A DNA stretch of 64,000 bases from JAJPJE01 sp963724985 (GTDB lineage: Bacteria; Acidobacteriota; Terriglobia; Terriglobales; Acidobacteriaceae), in contig CAVRWV010000025.1 in assembly GCA_963724985.1 (NCBI GenBank), positions 204,627 to 268,626 of the forward strand. Direction: 5' to 3'. The notes beneath the pieces are model-generated. The model was not told where the DNA came from, did no database searches, and saw nothing but the letters and a program-made list of their open reading frames with translations. A program made the position numbers and the translations under genes. Of the stretch, positions 36,073 to 45,328 are shown piece after piece. The first letter of the stretch is position 1. Each line of letters begins with the position of its first letter.

Positions 36073-36576
36073 ATGGCTACTGCGACGAGTGAAACCCGCT
36101 TTTTCGAAACCAGCATTGATCTTTCGGAGCACATCAGAAAGGAAGCTGTAGGAATACTGAATCAGCGCCTGGCGGATGCGACCGATCTGAAAACGCAGAC
36201 CAAGTACGCGCACTGGAACGTGAAGGGACCACAGTTTTTTCAGTTACATGAATTGTTCGATCAAATCGCCGAGCACTTCGATGAGTACGCGGATTTGCTA
36301 GCGGAACGCGCGACAGCGCTGGGTGGTACTGCGCACGGTACTGCGCGCCAGGCGGTTGCGGTTTCGAGTATCCCCGAGTATGAGGTAACCGCGACCACTG
36401 GGACCGAACACGTACGCGCTCTATCGCGGAATGTTGCGACCTTCGCAGAATACGTGCGCGAGGCGATCGATAAGACAGACGAGATCGGCGACAAATCGAC
36501 GGCGGATGTGTTCACTGAAATCTCGCGGCAGGTCGATAAGGACTTGTGGTTCCTGCAAGCGCACCTGCAGGCGTAA
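36073..36576 (+). CDS. dps: Dps-family DNA-binding ferritin
   Basis: A 167-residue ferritin-like protein that oxidises and stores iron and protects DNA. AGGAGCGAA precedes the ATG at 36073. The ferroxidase residues lie in TKYAHWNVKGPQFFQLHELFDQ and EHFDEYADLLAERATALGG, the Dps signature. A strong terminator follows 25 nt after the stop, so it is monocistronic on the 3' side. Confidence 0.93.
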   Translation: MATATSETRFFETSIDLSEHIRKEAVGILNQRLADATDLKTQTKYAHWNVKGPQFFQLHELFDQIAEHFDEYADLLAERATALGGTAHGTARQAVAVSSIPEYEVTATTGTEHVRALSRNVATFAEYVREAIDKTDEIGDKSTADVFTEISRQVDKDLWFLQAHLQA

Positions 36577-36601
36577 TTGCCGGTAGAAAACTGGGCTATC
36601 T

Positions 36602-36629
36602 AAAAGGCGCTGCGGCGCCTTTTATTTTT
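36602..36629 (+). terminator. Rho-independent terminator of dps
   Basis: AAAAGGCGC-tgcg-GCGCCTTTT stem followed by ATTTTTC. Confidence 0.9.
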
Positions 36630-36667
36630 CGTCTTGTTCTTTGGCGAAAACCGCCGATCGAGGGAAA

Positions 36668-37015
36668 ATGAAAATCACGCAAGCGACTGCGGAGGAGTAT
36701 CAGTGGGGATCTAATTGTCTCGGCTGGCGATTCGTGGATCGAGCGGAGATGAGTGTGATTCGGGAGCGCATGCCTCCAGGAACGAGCGAGGTGCGGCATC
36801 ATCATGAGAAATCGCGGCAGTTCTTTTTTATCTTGAGGGGCTCTGCGCGAATTGAGTCAGGCGGGGAACAAGTGCAACTCGCGAAAGATGAGGGGCTGGA
36901 AATCCCGCCTGGAGTAGATCATCAGATATTCAACGATTCCGATGAAGATCTGGAGTTCCTGCTGGTATCTCAGCCTTCCACAAAGGGTGACCGGATATTG
37001 GCTCCCCGACCTTAA
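36668..37015 (+). CDS. Small cupin-domain protein
   Basis: A 115-residue single cupin starting at the ATG at 36668 behind GAGGG. The metal motif is EVRHHHEKSRQFFFILRG and the second motif is LEIPPGVDHQIFN. It is convergent with the glycolate oxidase operon. Substrate unknown. Confidence 0.82.
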   Translation: MKITQATAEEYQWGSNCLGWRFVDRAEMSVIRERMPPGTSEVRHHHEKSRQFFFILRGSARIESGGEQVQLAKDEGLEIPPGVDHQIFNDSDEDLEFLLVSQPSTKGDRILAPRP

Positions 37016-37027
37016 TGTTCGTCGGCG

Positions 37028-38337
37028 CTAGCGGTAGGCTTCGTCGAGCAGCTCGATGACGTGCACGACTCGCCGTTTGAGATTGCACTGCGCAACCCCG
37101 ACGCGGAGCTGCAACATGCATCCGACGTTGGCGGTGGCGATGATCTCGGCGTCGGTTGAGCTGACGTCTTCCATCTTCGCTTCGAGAATCTTCATCGAGA
37201 GCTCGTTCTGGACGACGTTATAGGTTCCTGCGCTGCCGCAGCACTGATCAGAATGCGGCATCTCGATCAATTCCGCTCCAATTGCGCGCAGCAGTTCGCG
37301 AGGCGCAGAGCGAATCTTCTGAGCATGCGCGAGGTGGCACGGGTCCTGGTAGCTGACACGCGCCTTGATCTTCTGCCGGGGGGAGCGCAGTCCGAGTTCG
37401 GCGAGGAATTCGTTTACGTCTCGCGTTTTGGCAACGAATGTTTCTGCCTTTACTGCGTATGCTGGATCGTGGGCGAGCAGATCGCCATACTCCTTCATCA
37501 TTGAGCCGCAGCCAGCGGCATTGGTGATGATGGCGTCGACGCTCTCGGCGAGCATAGCGTCGATGTTCTTGCGCGCAAGGTCGCGGGCGTCGTCGCGGAA
37601 TCCCGCATGAGCGTGCAACGCTCCACAGCAGCTCTGTTGCGGCGGAACGTAGACCGTCACGCCATTTTTCTGCAGAACGCGAATGGTGGCGCGATTCAAT
37701 TCAGCGAAGCTGACGCTGGCGATGCAGCCAAGCAGGAACGAACCCGGGCACGCTGCTCGCCCTCAGCAGGGAACGTTTTGCCGAGATCGTCGAAAGAAAA
37801 CCGGTCATCGATCTGCGGCGAGAGCGCTTCGACCTTTTCCAAACCTAGAGATTTCAGCACGCCGCTTTCGCGGACCATCTTCTGCACACCTAATCGGTGA
37901 TAGAAGCGCAGCAGCTTCGCCCAGAAAGCCAGCAAGCGGAAGCTCTTCAGCAGTGTCTTATACGTGTAGTGACGCGCCAGTCGCGCCAGTAGAGGACGGC
38001 GGTAGTTCTGTTCAATCTCGGCGCGAGCACGTTCGACGATGTGGCCGTAGTTCACGCCGGAAGGGCAGGCGGTCTGACAAGCCAGGCACCCGAGGCAACG
38101 ATCGATGTGCGTGACAAACGAATCGGCAATCGCCAGATTTCCCTGGTCAACCTGCAGGATTTGGTAGATGCGTCCGCGTGGCGAATCAGCTTCGAGGCCG
38201 AGCACACGATAGGTAGGGCACTGCTCGAGGCAGAGTCCGCAGTGAATGCAGGTGGAGTACAAATCCCAGGTCGGGCGATCGGAGGTGGTGAAGTGGGAAT
38301 GCCGTTCCGTGCTCTCGATATGAGGTGCGGTGCTCAG
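37028..38337 (-). CDS. glcF: Glycolate oxidase iron-sulfur subunit GlcF, frame interrupted
   Basis: Third subunit of glycolate dehydrogenase, carrying two [4Fe-4S] clusters. N-terminal clusters are STCIHCGLCLEQCPTYR and RCLGCLACQTACPSGV. The C-terminal half has CCG domains (QQSCCGALHAHAG, SDQCCGSAGTYN). The frame is lost near 37733 after GEQRARV: FLLGCIASVSFAELN continues in another frame, so one base is missing (or two are extra). No ATG exists upstream of the first cluster. The likely start is a CTG at 38335-38337, overlapping the glcE stop as CTGA, 8 nt after GGGAGG; a TTG at 38262 would start only four residues before the first cluster cysteine. Last gene of glcDEF. Confidence 0.82.
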
Positions 38338-39650
38338 ACCAGGAACCTCCCGCGATTGAGAATCAGTTTCGGATCGAGCGCGACGCGAACGGCGCGCATG
38401 GCGGCAACATCGGTGGGAGTGGATCCCCAGACATCGACGTGAGACTTCAGCGCCGTGGGGCAGTGCGCGATGACTGCCATTGAGTCCGAGCCGAGCGCCT
38501 CGCGATACTGCGTGACCGCGGTGGCCAGCTTCTCGACATTTTCGGAATTGGAGAAGCTGACGACGAAAGATCCGGCAGCGCGACCCAGAGCAGCCCAGTG
38601 AAGGCCGACACGGTTTGCGACGACTGAGGCGGATTCGAGCGCATTCTCAACAGCGGATGCCGGTACGCTTATACGGACGAGAACCGAATTGCGTTTGCCG
38701 CGAATCCACAGTTGTTCCCAATCGGCAACCGTGCGCCAGAACATCTCTTCGTCCGCGCCTTCTCCTTCGCGGGCTACGCTAACGCCGAGCTCCTGCCTGT
38801 ACCTGTCAAGTACAGCATGGCTTCCGCCCGCGCGAACGTACACGGCCCATGCGCCCGGCGGACCGCCATCGGGAATCATGGTGCGCGCTTCCGGCGAGGC
38901 AATTTCGAGGCAAAGCGGAGAGAGCGGCGACTGCGCGATGCGGTCGCGATATTCGATTGCCTGGCGAAGGCTAACGAATTCCGCGATGAATGTATGGAAC
39001 TGTTGCGGGCGAGGGAAGACCTTCAGATTGGCGGAGACGATGACGCCGAGCGTGCCGAAGCTGCCGGTCATCAACTTCATCAGGTCGTAGCCGGCGACAT
39101 TCTTCACGACGCGGCCACCGGCCTTGGCAATCTTTCCGTCGGGAGTAACGAATTGCACTCCCAGAAGGAATTCGCGAATCCCGCCAAAGCGATGCTGGAA
39201 TGAGCCGCTGGTGTTGGTGGCGATGGCGCCGCCTAACGTGACGCGGTCGCGGGCAGCGGGATCGATCGGCAACAGCTGGCGGTTCGCGCTAACCAGACGG
39301 TCTAGTTCGGCAATCGTAACGCCTGCGCCGACGCCGATGGTCAGATCGCCAGGATCGTAGTGTTCGACCTGCTTCAGGCGATTCAGCAGAAGGACAATGT
39401 CGATAGGCGGCGGGATGCGTCCGACGTTCTGGTGTACGAAGCCACCGGCGGGCGCGACCACCAGGTCGTGCTCGTGCGCGAAGCGCATCACGGCAGCCAC
39501 TTCTTCTACTGTGCCCGGAGCGACCATCACGGAAGGCACCACGTGGTTGATCGCAATGCGATGGAGGTCGCCTGGAGTGTCCCAGACGTGTGCATCGCCG
39601 CCAATGCGCGCCAGTTCGACACGTAAAGAAGGAGAGGCAGTCGCGCTCAA
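38334..39650 (-). CDS. glcE: Glycolate oxidase FAD-binding subunit GlcE
   Basis: A 438-residue FAD-binding (PCMH/BBE-type) subunit. Seen are VMVAPGTVEEVAAVMRFA, PAGGFVHQNVG, ATNTSGSFQHRFGG and GGRVVKNVAGYDLMKLMTGSFGTLGVI. It starts with a TTG that overlaps the glcD stop codon as TTGA, which implies translational coupling. Full length. It works with GlcD and GlcF to oxidise glycolate to glyoxylate, passing electrons to quinone. Confidence 0.9.
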   Translation of the reverse strand: MSATASPSLRVELARIGGDAHVWDTPGDLHRIAINHVVPSVMVAPGTVEEVAAVMRFAHEHDLVVAPAGGFVHQNVGRIPPPIDIVLLLNRLKQVEHYDPGDLTIGVGAGVTIAELDRLVSANRQLLPIDPAARDRVTLGGAIATNTSGSFQHRFGGIREFLLGVQFVTPDGKIAKAGGRVVKNVAGYDLMKLMTGSFGTLGVIVSANLKVFPRPQQFHTFIAEFVSLRQAIEYRDRIAQSPLSPLCLEIASPEARTMIPDGGPPGAWAVYVRAGGSHAVLDRYRQELGVSVAREGEGADEEMFWRTVADWEQLWIRGKRNSVLVRISVPASAVENALESASVVANRVGLHWAALGRAAGSFVVSFSNSENVEKLATAVTQYREALGSDSMAVIAHCPTALKSHVDVWGSTPTDVAAMRAVRVALDPKLILNRGRFLV

Positions 39651-41080
39651 GATTTCACCTCTTGAACTGGCTGACGCGACATGACGCCTTCACGGCAGCT
39701 GCGCGGAGTGGGCAGGATCTTCTGCGGATTGAAGAGGCCATGGGGGTTGAAAGCATTGCGCACGTGGGCCATTACTTCGAGGTCGTCGTCGGTGAACAGC
39801 ACGGGCATGAGCTCGTTCTTTTCCATGCCAATGCCGTGTTCGCCAGTCAACGTTCCACCGAGTTCCACGCAGCGTGTGAGGATCTCGCGTCCGGCGGCAT
39901 GAACTTTCTCGAGCTGCGCAGGATCGCGTGAGTCAAAGAGGATGGCGGGATGCAAATTGCCGTCCCCTGCGTGAAAGATGTTACAAATCTTCATCTGATA
40001 TTTCTGCGAGACCTGATCGATGAAGCGGAGGACTTCGGCAATCTTGGTACGCGGGACCACGCCATCTTGCGTGTAATAAGAAGGAGCGAGCCGCCCGATG
40101 GCGGCGAAGGCGTTCTTGCGGCCTATCCATAGGAGTTGCCGCTCGCGTTCGTCTTTAGCGCGACGAATTTCGCGGGCATGATGTGCCTGGCAGACGCGCG
40201 CGACCGCTTCTGCCTGCTCTTCCACTTCTTCGCGCAAGCCTTCGAGCTCGATCAACAAGACTGCGCCGGAATCTACGGGATATCCGGCATGCGTGGCTTC
40301 TTCCACGGCGCGCAGCGTCCAGCCATCGAGCATTTCGAGCGCCGAGGGTGTGATTCCTTCCGCGGTAAGCGCAGTGACAGAGTTGGCGGCATCTTCCGCA
40401 TTTTGATAAATCGCGAGAAGCGTGGCGACATGTTCGGGAAGAGGAGACAGCTTCACCGTGATGCGAGTGACGATGCCAACAGTGCCTTCAGTGCCAACGA
40501 AGAATCCGGTTAGATCGTAGCCGGCGTGCTCGGTGGCTTTACCGCCGAACTCCGCGATACTGCCGTCAGCGAGGACAACCTCCAGTCCTGCGATGTGGTT
40601 TACGGTCACGCCGTAGGCAAGCGTATGCGGTCCGCCGGAATTTTCAGCGACATTGCCACCGATTGTGCTGGCCTTCTGGCTGGAGGGGTCGGGCGCGTAG
40701 TAGAGCCCATGTTTCGCGACGGTTTGCGAGAGCTCCAGATTCACCACGCCCGGCTGCACGGTGGCACGACGGTTGGCGACATCGATCTCCAGGATCTTTC
40801 GCATACGCGAGAAGACCATGACGATTCCACCCTGGCGCGGCACGGAGCCTCCGCTCAGACCGGTTCCCGCGCCACGCGGAACAATGGGAACACCGGCTTG
40901 CGCAGCCATGCGCACGATCGCAGAAACCTGCTCGGTAGTTTCGGGAAGAACGACGATTTCAGGAGTGCCCTTCGCGAGGCCAGCGTCGTACTCGTACAAC
41001 ATCAAGTCTTCGGGCCGGCGGAGTACAGCATCTGCGCCGAGAGCGGAACGAAGCTGCTTCGCCAATGCGGGAACATTCAT
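39647..41080 (-). CDS. glcD: Glycolate oxidase subunit GlcD
   Basis: The 477-residue catalytic FAD subunit. The FAD-binding motif PRGAGTGLSGGSVP lies near residue 63. Further motifs are GGNVAENSGGPHTLAYG and the C-terminal BBE-type NIFHAGDGNLHPAILFD and LGGTLTGEHGIGMEK with catalytic/substrate residues. First gene of glcDEF. The phosphoglycolate phosphatase gene 3.3 kb away makes the same substrate, so glycolate salvage is clustered. Confidence 0.95.
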   Translation of the reverse strand: MNVPALAKQLRSALGADAVLRRPEDLMLYEYDAGLAKGTPEIVVLPETTEQVSAIVRMAAQAGVPIVPRGAGTGLSGGSVPRQGGIVMVFSRMRKILEIDVANRRATVQPGVVNLELSQTVAKHGLYYAPDPSSQKASTIGGNVAENSGGPHTLAYGVTVNHIAGLEVVLADGSIAEFGGKATEHAGYDLTGFFVGTEGTVGIVTRITVKLSPLPEHVATLLAIYQNAEDAANSVTALTAEGITPSALEMLDGWTLRAVEEATHAGYPVDSGAVLLIELEGLREEVEEQAEAVARVCQAHHAREIRRAKDERERQLLWIGRKNAFAAIGRLAPSYYTQDGVVPRTKIAEVLRFIDQVSQKYQMKICNIFHAGDGNLHPAILFDSRDPAQLEKVHAAGREILTRCVELGGTLTGEHGIGMEKNELMPVLFTDDDLEVMAHVRNAFNPHGLFNPQKILPTPRSCREGVMSRQPVQEVKS

Positions 41081-41231
41081 GCGCGCTGGAAGCGGTCTGT
41101 AGGAGGGTCATTCTAGCACCGGGATTCCGCTCCGTTGCCGGACGATTACAAATTGTTACATTTTCCGATCGCAGCCGACGCGCACCTGCCTCGGCAACGT
41201 CAGCAGGCAGGAACGCGACTATCCTGATGAG

Positions 41232-42167
41232 GTGAGCGGTGCAGAACAGAACGAGCGGTTGCTGGCATCCTTCGTTGACTACCTGAAGGTGGAGAAGGGC
41301 TTGGCGAACCTGAGCGTGGAGGCGTATCTGCGCGATCTGCGCCAGTTCTCGGAGTTCGCGGAAACAGTGAAGCGCGAGTTGTTGCGAGTTCGGCGCGAAG
41401 ATGTGAAGAAGTTTATCGACTCTTTGCTGTCGAACGAAGTGGACGGGCGCTCCGTGGCTCGCAAGCTTTCGGCGCTGCGGCACTTCTACCGCTATCTTCT
41501 GTTGGACCGGCACGTCAAGGAAGATCCCACCCTGAATATCGACACGCCCAAGCAATGGAAGGTGCTCCCCAAGGCGCTTTCGCGCGTGGAAGCGGAGCAC
41601 GTTGTGCAAGTTGAGCGGCCAGTGGCGGAGAAGAAACTGGCGCAGGCAATCGCCGCTCGCGACCGCGCCATGCTGGAGATGATGTATGCCGGCGGGCTGC
41701 GCGTGTCTGAGATCGTGAACGTAAAGATGGAGGATCTGAAGCTCGACTTGGGCTACGCGGTGGTGCGTGGCAAGGGTGATAAGGATCGAGTGGTCCCACT
41801 GGGCCGTCCGGCACAGGAGATGCTTGCGGTTTACCTGAGTGAGTGGCGGCCGGTGCTGGCTTGCGGCAAAAACACTGCGCAAATATTCATTGCGCGCGCC
41901 GCCAAACGCCTGACGCGGCAACGTGTGTGGCAAGTGGTGCAGGGCGCCGCCGAGAGCACCGGCAGGCATGCCAGTCCACATATGTTGCGGCACAGTTGCG
42001 CTACGCACATGGTGGAGAACGGGGCGGATCTAAGGACGGTGCAAACGATCCTGGGTCACGCGGATATTTCGACGACGCAGATCTACACACACCTGGCGTT
42101 GGATCGACTGAAGAGCGTGCACCGGGAGCACCATCCGAGAGGGAAGAAGAAAGTGATCAGTGGTTAG
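41232..42167 (+). CDS. xerD: Tyrosine recombinase, XerD-like
   Basis: A 311-residue site-specific recombinase starting at GTG 41232. The N-terminal SAM-like core-binding domain occupies residues ~10-95. The catalytic domain has Arg157 (AGGLRVSE), His250 and Arg253 (HMLRHSCATHM), His276 (GHADISTTQ) and the nucleophile Tyr285 (QIYTHL). All catalytic residues are present. The length fits XerC/XerD, which resolve chromosome dimers at dif. A second recombinase follows in tandem 46 bp later. Confidence 0.88.
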   Translation: MSGAEQNERLLASFVDYLKVEKGLANLSVEAYLRDLRQFSEFAETVKRELLRVRREDVKKFIDSLLSNEVDGRSVARKLSALRHFYRYLLLDRHVKEDPTLNIDTPKQWKVLPKALSRVEAEHVVQVERPVAEKKLAQAIAARDRAMLEMMYAGGLRVSEIVNVKMEDLKLDLGYAVVRGKGDKDRVVPLGRPAQEMLAVYLSEWRPVLACGKNTAQIFIARAAKRLTRQRVWQVVQGAAESTGRHASPHMLRHSCATHMVENGADLRTVQTILGHADISTTQIYTHLALDRLKSVHREHHPRGKKKVISG

Positions 42168-42213
42168 TTGCGTAGCTAGTAGCTAGTCGCTGAGAACCAG
42201 TTCGTTAACCGGC

Positions 42214-43125
42214 ATGGCAGAGACGAAACTCAGTCCGATGCAGAAGGCGGTGATCCAGTTCCTGCAGAGCTTGCGGGAGCGGAATGCCTCGCCGAACACG
42301 ATGCTCGCGTACGGGAAAGATCTGGCGGAGTTCGTGAAATACATCGGTCCGATCGAGAAGCCCTCCGAGCTCGATCACGTTCGCATTCGCGGATTTCTGT
42401 CACATCTATATGAGCGCGGACTCGGCAAGACATCGGTAGCGAGGCATCTGGCGGCGGTTCGATCGCTTTACAAGTGGCTGGCGCGCGAGGGGAAAGTTAA
42501 GCAGAACCCGGCGTCGCTGGTCTCCACGCCCAAGCTGCCGAAGAAATTGCCGCGCGTGCCCACGATCGAAGAAGTGAACAATGTGCTCGACGGCGAACTT
42601 CCGGAGACAGCTGCTTTCGTGGAGCGCGATAAGACGATCCTGGAACTGCTCTACGGATGCGGGCTGCGGAACTCAGAGTTGATCGGGATCAATCTGGACG
42701 ACATACATTGGTCGAATGAGACCATCCTGGTTCGCGGCAAAGGCCGCAAGGAAAGAATGGTCCCGCTGGGCGATACGGCGGCAGAGGCGATCCGCGAATA
42801 TCTCTCCAAAAGAAAAGAGTTGCTGGCGGCGAAGAAGAGGACCACACCGGCGTTGCTCGTCAATCTTCGCGGCCAGCGGCTGACCACGCGCAGCGTTGGG
42901 CGAATCGTCAAACACATCGCAGTCTCCAAAGGGCTCTCGCCCGATGTGCATCCGCACACCCTGCGGCACGCGTTTGGCACCCATTTGCTGGAAGAAGGCG
43001 CGGATCTGCGAGCGATCCAGGAAATGCTCGGCCACGAGCGTCTTTCCACGACACAACGCTATACGCAGCTTTCCATGAAACACGTGGTCGAGGTGTACGA
43101 CAAGACGCATCCCCGCGCGAAATAG
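42214..43125 (+). CDS. xerC: Tyrosine recombinase, XerC-like
   Basis: A 303-residue recombinase. The core-binding domain is followed by the catalytic residues Arg152 (CGLRNSE), His248 and Arg251 (HTLRHAFGTHL), His in GHERLSTTQ and Tyr283 (QRYTQL). It is only moderately similar to the preceding gene, so this is an ancient paired arrangement rather than a recent duplication. Which of the two is XerC and which XerD cannot be fixed from sequence alone. No integron or phage genes surround them, so chromosome-dimer resolution is the likely job. Confidence 0.85.
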   Translation: MAETKLSPMQKAVIQFLQSLRERNASPNTMLAYGKDLAEFVKYIGPIEKPSELDHVRIRGFLSHLYERGLGKTSVARHLAAVRSLYKWLAREGKVKQNPASLVSTPKLPKKLPRVPTIEEVNNVLDGELPETAAFVERDKTILELLYGCGLRNSELIGINLDDIHWSNETILVRGKGRKERMVPLGDTAAEAIREYLSKRKELLAAKKRTTPALLVNLRGQRLTTRSVGRIVKHIAVSKGLSPDVHPHTLRHAFGTHLLEEGADLRAIQEMLGHERLSTTQRYTQLSMKHVVEVYDKTHPRAK

Positions 43126-43277
43126 CCCATCTGTCGCTTGATATCGTCCGTTTGTCCGGTGACGACAGGACAAGGGAACGAATGTGCCTAAAGTACCTTC
43201 GTAACCTATCGTTCCCCGATTGGTATAGCTAAAGTCATCTACACGAGCGATGCCGGTCACGGCAGAGGTGTAGGGGT

Positions 43278-44321
43278 ATGTCTTCAAGTGCAATTTCGCA
43301 CGACGGAGTGAAGGTCAACAGTTCGGACGCAGGCAGTCGCGTTCCCATGCTGTTGCGGCTGAAGAACACCGGCCTGAAGCAGTTGATGAACGTCAATCGC
43401 GAACTCTGGCTGCTGTTGACCATGTTTGCCATTGCCGCCGTGATGAATTTCGTAGTCGACGCCCAAAAAATGGTCCTCGGCTTTTACACCTTCCCGACTT
43501 TGCTCTCGGCGTACTTCTTCGGACGCCGGCACGCTGTGCTGACGGCCTGCGGAAGCATATTCCTGGTCGGCATTGTGATGTATTACAACCCGCACCTGAT
43601 GGGACGGCAGCTGCCCACCGCACTCCCTGTAGAAGAGAAGTGGTTCGACGTAAGCGTGTGGGGCGGAATTCTGATCGTAACGGCCTACACCATGGGCACG
43701 CTCTACGAGCACAAACAGCGGCACATGGCGGAGTTGCGGGACACATATAACGGCATTCTGCTAATCCTGCAGCAATTCATTTCTAAAGATAAATACACGC
43801 AAAACCACTCTTACCGCGTGTCGGTGTATGCGTGCCGGATTGCGCGCGAGATGGGCATGAACTCAGAGACGATTGAAGATATTCGCGCGGCGGCGCTGCT
43901 GCATGACATTGGCAAGCTCGATGTGAGCCGCGAGATTCTGTACAAGGCAGCGAAGCTGACGAAGACGGAATACGAGCAGATCCAGCAGCATGTTTCTACC
44001 GGAGTGGCCATGTTGTCGCCGGTCGGCGGGTCGCTGCGGCGGGTGCTGCCGATCATCCTGGCCCATCACGACAAATACGATGGAACCGGGTATACACCCA
44101 GAGTTGGAGAGGACATCCCGTTGGAAGCCCGCATCCTGAGCGTGGCGGATGTATACGATTCGCTGACGAGCGATCGGCCCTATCGAAAGGCGATGTCGCC
44201 GTTCGATGCGAAGGAGATTATCGTCAAGGGTTCAGGAACAGATTTCGATCCGCGAGTCGTGAATGGCTTCGTGAGCGCCTTTCAGCGCCGCGAAATGGAA
44301 GTGCCGGAAGTGGTGCTCTAA
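43278..44321 (+). CDS. Membrane HD-domain phosphohydrolase (HD-GYP-like, degenerate GYP)
   Basis: A 347-residue protein. The N-terminal membrane part (residues ~40-150) has about four helices resembling the KdpD/DUF4118 four-helix sensor. The C-terminal HD domain carries the metal ligands in HSYRVSVYACRIA, ALLHDIGKLDVS and LAHHDKYDGTGYTP. HD-GYP enzymes that degrade cyclic di-GMP normally read GxGYP; here the Pro is displaced (GYT-P), so activity is plausible but not assured. A terminator follows. Confidence 0.85.
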   Translation: MSSSAISHDGVKVNSSDAGSRVPMLLRLKNTGLKQLMNVNRELWLLLTMFAIAAVMNFVVDAQKMVLGFYTFPTLLSAYFFGRRHAVLTACGSIFLVGIVMYYNPHLMGRQLPTALPVEEKWFDVSVWGGILIVTAYTMGTLYEHKQRHMAELRDTYNGILLILQQFISKDKYTQNHSYRVSVYACRIAREMGMNSETIEDIRAAALLHDIGKLDVSREILYKAAKLTKTEYEQIQQHVSTGVAMLSPVGGSLRRVLPIILAHHDKYDGTGYTPRVGEDIPLEARILSVADVYDSLTSDRPYRKAMSPFDAKEIIVKGSGTDFDPRVVNGFVSAFQRREMEVPEVVL

Positions 44322-44343
44322 GAAATTGGAAGGCCGAAGTGAA

Positions 44344-44370
44344 CCCCAGCGTCACGGCGCTGGGGTTTTT
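44344..44370 (+). terminator. Rho-independent terminator after the HD-domain gene
   Basis: CCCCAGCG-tcacgg-CGCTGGGG stem followed by TTTTT. Confidence 0.92.
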
Positions 44371-44391
44371 ACTTTGTGACCAAGTTCGTCG

Positions 44392-45123
44392 CTAGGAGCG
44401 CTGCGGAACAGGTCGGGTTACGGGGACGAACAGTTCCTGCAATTCCGATGGATGGTCGAGCAGAACGTCGGGCGGCGCTTCCCGCAGAGAGTGAGGCGCG
44501 AGACCGTACGTCAAGCCGATGGTCCACATGCCTGAGTTGCGTCCGGTGAGCACGTCATTGGCGGAGTCTCCGATCATCACAGCCTGATCCGGATGTACCC
44601 CCGCTTCGTGCAACAGCGTGCGCGCGCCTAACGGATCGGGCTTTTTGGTAGAGAAGCTGTTACCGCCGTAGATCTGGAAGAAGAACTCCTGCAGATCGAG
44701 TCCCTCGACGATCGCGCGCGACGGAACCACAGGTTTATTGGTCAGCACGGCCATTTGTATGGGCGAGGCGCCGTTGCGCGATTCACGAATCGCTTTCAGC
44801 GCCTCGTGAATCCCTTCATAGACATAGGTGTTGTCCAGTTTGTGCTCGCGATAGTAGGCGAGGAAATAGAGCAGGGCCTCGTCAAAGAATTTCTGATCGT
44901 CGGGATCTCCGAGGGCACGCCGCACCAGCATCGGAGCGCCGTCGCCGATGTAGGTGGAGATCACCTCCTCCGGGAGTTCAGGACGCTGGAAGTGGCGCAG
45001 CATGGCATTGATGGAGTTGGTGAGATCCAGGCGGGAGTCGATGAGGGTTCCGTCCAGGTCGAAAACGAGGAGGCGAATCTTGTCTATCGGAATGGGCCGT
45101 TTGGTATGAATCATTACTGCCAT
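44392..45123 (-). CDS. gph: Phosphoglycolate phosphatase (HAD family)
   Basis: A haloacid-dehalogenase phosphatase of ~243 residues. Seen are motif I VFDLDGTLIDSR, motif II VLTNKP, the motif III lysine in STKKPDP and motif IV MIGDSANDV. The pattern best fits phosphoglycolate phosphatase, which removes 2-phosphoglycolate and yields glycolate for the nearby GlcDEF. The related pyrophosphatase PpaX cannot be excluded. The start at 45123 is preferred; TTG 45135 is possible. Confidence 0.85.
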   Translation of the reverse strand: MAVMIHTKRPIPIDKIRLLVFDLDGTLIDSRLDLTNSINAMLRHFQRPELPEEVISTYIGDGAPMLVRRALGDPDDQKFFDEALLYFLAYYREHKLDNTYVYEGIHEALKAIRESRNGASPIQMAVLTNKPVVPSRAIVEGLDLQEFFFQIYGGNSFSTKKPDPLGARTLLHEAGVHPDQAVMIGDSANDVLTGRNSGMWTIGLTYGLAPHSLREAPPDVLLDHPSELQELFVPVTRPVPQRS

Positions 45124-45328
45124 TTTATCCGGCAAACGGCGGGCGGATAAGCCTGCGGAGGAACGGTATACAGGAATTTTGGGGTGTCGGGTACAATCTA
45201 TGGGTAAGGGGTTTTCTGTAGCGTTTCAGGACCAGGGGACGGAGTCCCGTGCCAGCCATCCGCATCAAATAGGTAGGGTTACGAGCACCGATGCGCTATT
45301 TCGTAGGTCGATTTGAAGGGGAGTTTTG

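Noticed and set aside
35280..36134. 284-codon frame opposite the DUF255 gene and dps start
   Set aside because: Arg/His/Cys-rich composition typical of antisense frames, and it covers two well-supported genes.
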